Below, one piece after another: positions 24,324-26,574 of a DNA stretch of 26,574 nt (its first letter is position 1; each line of letters opens with the position of its first letter). Location: assembly GCA_050329575.1 (NCBI GenBank), contig JBHJOP010000008.1, forward strand, positions 1 to 26,574, written 5' to 3'. The position numbers were made by a program, and so were the translations under genes. Below the pieces are notes generated by a model, which was not told where the DNA came from, did no database searches, and saw only the letters and a list, made by a program, of their open reading frames with translations. The stretch is from JAUXFS01 sp050329575. Its GTDB lineage: Bacteria; Pseudomonadota; Alphaproteobacteria; Rhodospirillales; Defluviicoccaceae.

Positions 24324-25142
24324 ATGCGTCGAAACACCGCCCTCGCGGAGTCCCGCGGCATCAAGATCCATGGCGCACAGGATTTCGAGAGCATGCGCAA
24401 GGCGGGGCGGCTCGCCGCCGAGACCCTCGACCTGCTCACGCCGCACGTGCGGGCGGGGGTGCGCACCGACGAACTCGACCGCCTGTGCGAGACCTTCATC
24501 CGCGATCACGGCGCGATCCCGGCGCCGCTCAACTACCGCGGCTTTCCGAAGTCGATCTGCACCTCGGTCAACCACGTCGTCTGCCACGGCATCCCCGGCG
24601 ACAAACGCCTGCAGAAGGGCGACATCGTCAACGTCGACGTCACCGTCATCCTCGACGGCTGGCACGGCGACACCAGCCGGATGTTCCTGGTCGAGCCCGA
24701 CAAAGTGGGGATCAAGGCGCAGCGGCTGGTCGACATCACCTTCGATGCGATGTGGAGGGGAATCGAGGTCGTGCGGCCGGGCGCCACCGTCGGCGACATC
24801 GGCCACGCCATCCAGAGCTTCGTCGAGGCGGAGCGGTTCTCGGTGGTCCGCGACTTCTGCGGCCACGGCCTCGGCCGGGTGTTCCACGACGCCCCCAACA
24901 TCCCCCACTTCGGCAAGCCGGGCGAGGGGCCGGTGCTGCAGGAGGGGATGTTCTTCACCATCGAGCCGATGATCAACGCCGGCGGCTGGCAGGTGCTGGT
25001 GCTGGCCGACGGCTGGACGGCGGTGACCCGGGACAAGTCGCTGTCGGCCCAGTTCGAGCACTCGATCGGCGTCACCGCCGACGGCTGCGAGGTGTTCACC
25101 CGGTCGCCGGCCGGCCTCGACCGGCCGCCCTACGCTGCCTGA
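24324..25142 (+). CDS. map: Methionine aminopeptidase, type I
   Basis: 272 residues. Removes the N-terminal Met from new proteins; two metal ions. All five ligands are present: D105 (VNVDVTV), D116 (WHGDTSRM), H181 (CGHGLGRVFHD), E214 (FTIEPM) and E245 (QFEHSI), plus the substrate His H88 (VVCHGIPG). Start: GGAG at 24311-24314 lies 9 nt before ATG 24324 but abuts ATG 24315, so 24324 is preferred; 24315 adds three residues (MND). The stop TGA overlaps the radC ATG by one base (25142), indicating coupling. It makes a good contrast with the metal-less M24 relative at 3734. Confidence 0.96.
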   Translation: MRRNTALAESRGIKIHGAQDFESMRKAGRLAAETLDLLTPHVRAGVRTDELDRLCETFIRDHGAIPAPLNYRGFPKSICTSVNHVVCHGIPGDKRLQKGDIVNVDVTVILDGWHGDTSRMFLVEPDKVGIKAQRLVDITFDAMWRGIEVVRPGATVGDIGHAIQSFVEAERFSVVRDFCGHGLGRVFHDAPNIPHFGKPGEGPVLQEGMFFTIEPMINAGGWQVLVLADGWTAVTRDKSLSAQFEHSIGVTADGCEVFTRSPAGLDRPPYAA

Positions 25143-25882
25143 TGGCCAAGCGGCGGACGACCACCGGCGGCCTCTTCGAGGCGGGCCCGGACGATGCCGA
25201 GGATGGCGCTTCCCCTCACTACAAGGACCACCGCCAACGGCTGCGGCGGCGGTTCCTGGACGGCGACGCCGAGTCCTTCGCCGACTACGAGCTGATGGAA
25301 CTGCTGCTGTTCCACTCGGTCGAACGGGTCGACGTCAAGCCGCTGGCCAAGCAGCTGCTCCGCGATTTCAACGGCTTCGGCGGGGTGCTGGCCGCCGACG
25401 AGAAGCAGCTCGTCCGCTACCCGCGCGTCACCGAGCGCACCGCCGCCCACTTCAAGGCGGTCCGCGAAGCGGCCCGGCGCCTGCTCCGGGCGGAGATCGC
25501 CGACCGGCCGCTGATCTCGTCGTGGCCGCGGCTCGTCGACTACTGCCGGGCGAGCATGGCCGACGAGCGCACCGAGCGGTTCCGGATCCTGTTCCTCGAC
25601 CGCAAGAACAGGCTGATCGCCGACGAGGTGCAGCAGAAGGGAACCGTCGATCACACCCCGGTCTATCCGCGCGAGGTGATCAAGCGCGCGCTCGAACTCG
25701 GCGCCAGCGCGCTGATCCTGGTCCACAACCACCCGTCCGGCGACCCCACCCCGTCGCAGGCCGACATCCACATGACCCGCGAGATCCGCGACGCCGCCGA
25801 CAAGCTCGGCATCGCCCTCCACGACCACGTCGTCGTCGGCAAGGGCGCGGCCGCCTCGTTCAAGGCGCTGGGGCTGCTGTAG
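25142..25882 (+). CDS. radC: RadC family JAB1/MPN metalloprotein
   Basis: 246 residues. The N-terminal part (about 25-115) holds a helix-hairpin-helix-like segment (DYELMELLLF, LLRDFNGFGGVLA). The C-terminal MPN/JAMM domain has the metal motif HNHPSGDPTPSQAD with H195, H197 and D208, plus the family end HDHVVVGKG. The name comes from a misassigned radiation phenotype, and the true function is unknown. The ATG shares a base with the map stop codon; map-radC is a common alphaproteobacterial pair. It converges on the PIN gene with 11 bp between. Confidence 0.95.
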   Translation: MAKRRTTTGGLFEAGPDDAEDGASPHYKDHRQRLRRRFLDGDAESFADYELMELLLFHSVERVDVKPLAKQLLRDFNGFGGVLAADEKQLVRYPRVTERTAAHFKAVREAARRLLRAEIADRPLISSWPRLVDYCRASMADERTERFRILFLDRKNRLIADEVQQKGTVDHTPVYPREVIKRALELGASALILVHNHPSGDPTPSQADIHMTREIRDAADKLGIALHDHVVVGKGAAASFKALGLL

Positions 25883-25893
25883 CGGCGCAGCCG

Positions 25894-26379
25894 TTACGGC
25901 TCGAACCAGGCTGTCCCGTCTAGACCGCAGACGAATTCGACACTGATGCCGTTGCGAACCAGCGCGTCGTGGTGGTTCAGCCAGTCAGTATCCGTGGCAT
26001 TGAGGACCGGAATCCTTCCCTTTCGAGCCACGGCAGCGAACTTGCGGTCGGCGGGGTCGAATGCCGCGAGATCGGGATCATCCGGGAAATCGACGAAGGA
26101 GCCGTCCGGCCGTTGTTCGAGATCGATCCGTTCGACCTTGCCGCGATAATTAATCAGCACCTCTCGATAAAACCGGTCTCCGACGCCCGGTTGGCCCGAT
26201 GGATTGAAGTAGTTGCGATATTCGCGTTGGATCTCGCCGCCGGCATCGACGACGATCCGACCGTTCCGCAAGATCGAGGCGAGGGCATCGATGGCGGCCT
26301 GCCGGCAGGTCGGAGAAGCGTTCGTCTCGCGTCCGTTTGCGACGATCCCGACGTTCGTGTCCATGACATGCCGCCTCAT
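25894..26379 (-). CDS. PIN-like domain nuclease, coupled to an ATPase gene
   Basis: 161 residues. A PIN-like fold is indicated by the acidic pattern: D7 in MDTNVGIVA at the end of strand 1, E49 in AGGEIQREYRNYF, D108/D111 in FDPADRKFAAVA, and D130/D132 in NATDTDW. This is the arrangement that binds Mg or Mn in PIN ribonucleases. A DPADRKF block (the late D...DRKF pattern) is especially typical. The start is ATG 26379, whose ATGA overlaps the upstream stop (26378-26376); ATG 26364 (MDTNV) is an alternative. Codon use is less GC3-extreme than in radC, with AT-richer stretches, suggesting a transferred unit. Candidate toxin or effector of a two-gene defence system. Targets are unknown. Confidence 0.72.
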   Translation of the reverse strand: MRRHVMDTNVGIVANGRETNASPTCRQAAIDALASILRNGRIVVDAGGEIQREYRNYFNPSGQPGVGDRFYREVLINYRGKVERIDLEQRPDGSFVDFPDDPDLAAFDPADRKFAAVARKGRIPVLNATDTDWLNHHDALVRNGISVEFVCGLDGTAWFEP

Positions 26380-26573
26380 CCCGCTTTGGCCAGCCGCTTG
26401 AGCCGCGCCTTCTCGGCCTCGTAGGTCTCCCCGAAGGCGTCCCCCATGAAGCGGGGCGGCCAGTTCTCGATATTGCCGAGCAGATCGACGCGAAGCGGTT
26501 CGAGGCGCGACCGGCCCTTCTCAAGGTCACAGAAGTAGAGCTTCAGGTCCTCGTTCGAGATCTGTCGTTCCGC
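26376..26573 (-). CDS. C-terminal end of a probable AAA/OLD-type ATPase (cut by window edge)
   Basis: Only the last 65 residues are in the window. They read LKLYFCDLEKG, LEPLRVDLLGNIENWPPRF, MGDAFGETYEAEKARLKRL. The pattern (Y-F-x-x-x-E/D-x-G, then charged strand, then NWP-x-x-F and a helix) resembles the C-terminal end of RecF/OLD-like AAA family ATPases, for example the DUF3696-type tail. The Walker motifs would be upstream and cannot be seen, so this is a family guess from the tail alone. It overlaps the PIN gene by ATGA, so the two are one operon. An antitoxin is the main alternative. Confidence 0.45.
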   Translation of the reverse strand, partial: AERQISNEDLKLYFCDLEKGRSRLEPLRVDLLGNIENWPPRFMGDAFGETYEAEKARLKRLAKAG

Positions 26574-26574
26574 C

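Overview
The window is a stretch of a very GC-rich bacterial chromosome. It most probably comes from an alphaproteobacterium, and my best guess is the Rhodospirillales. This rests on gene content and order, not on any search: pgeF / M24 hydrolase / prs / rplY (long, CTC form) / pth / ychF, then comF / grxC / nitrilase-like amidase / DUF1178, an NDUFAF5-like methyltransferase beside comF, and map directly overlapping radC. All are typical alphaproteobacterial arrangements. Codon use is strongly GC3-rich, which produces many long antisense open frames that are not genes.

Layout. 1-783: the N-terminal part of polyphosphate kinase (minus strand, runs off the left edge). 1046-2763: a small secreted Cys-rich YHYH protein, a periplasmic DsbE/CcmG-like thioredoxin and, convergent, a secreted retropepsin-like protease with an STN-like N-terminal half. 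2944-8529: a plus-strand run of housekeeping genes (pgeF, M24, prs, rplY, pth, ychF) for nucleotide metabolism and translation. 8532-10240: two overlapping PaaI-type thioesterases diverging from a dienelactone hydrolase. 10241-11239: about 1 kb without a convincing gene. It is locally AT-richer and carries two arrays of a 10-bp repeat, a pair of alternative hairpins and two related CCCCA-N2-TGGGG palindromes. 11240-14194: a 984-residue single-chain N6-adenine methyltransferase with an apparent N-terminal PD-(D/E)xK nuclease, that is, a type IIG-like restriction-modification enzyme. 14224-15117: a bacterial voltage-gated sodium channel. 15340-17931: clpB. 17953-21083: DUF1178, a small methyltransferase, amidase, glutaredoxin and comF. 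21158-23323: NDUFAF5-like methyltransferase, a small coupled unknown and a lipid A acyltransferase. 23543-25882: sfsA, map, radC. 25894-26573: a PIN-domain nuclease overlapping the end of a probable AAA/OLD-type ATPase that runs off the right edge.

Most of the window is core genome. The accessory material most worth attention is (i) the restriction-modification gene with its repeat- and palindrome-rich leader, inserted between core genes, and (ii) the ATPase-PIN pair at the right edge, which looks like a two-gene defence or toxin-like module but is only partly visible. No tRNA, rRNA, insertion sequence or CRISPR array was found.
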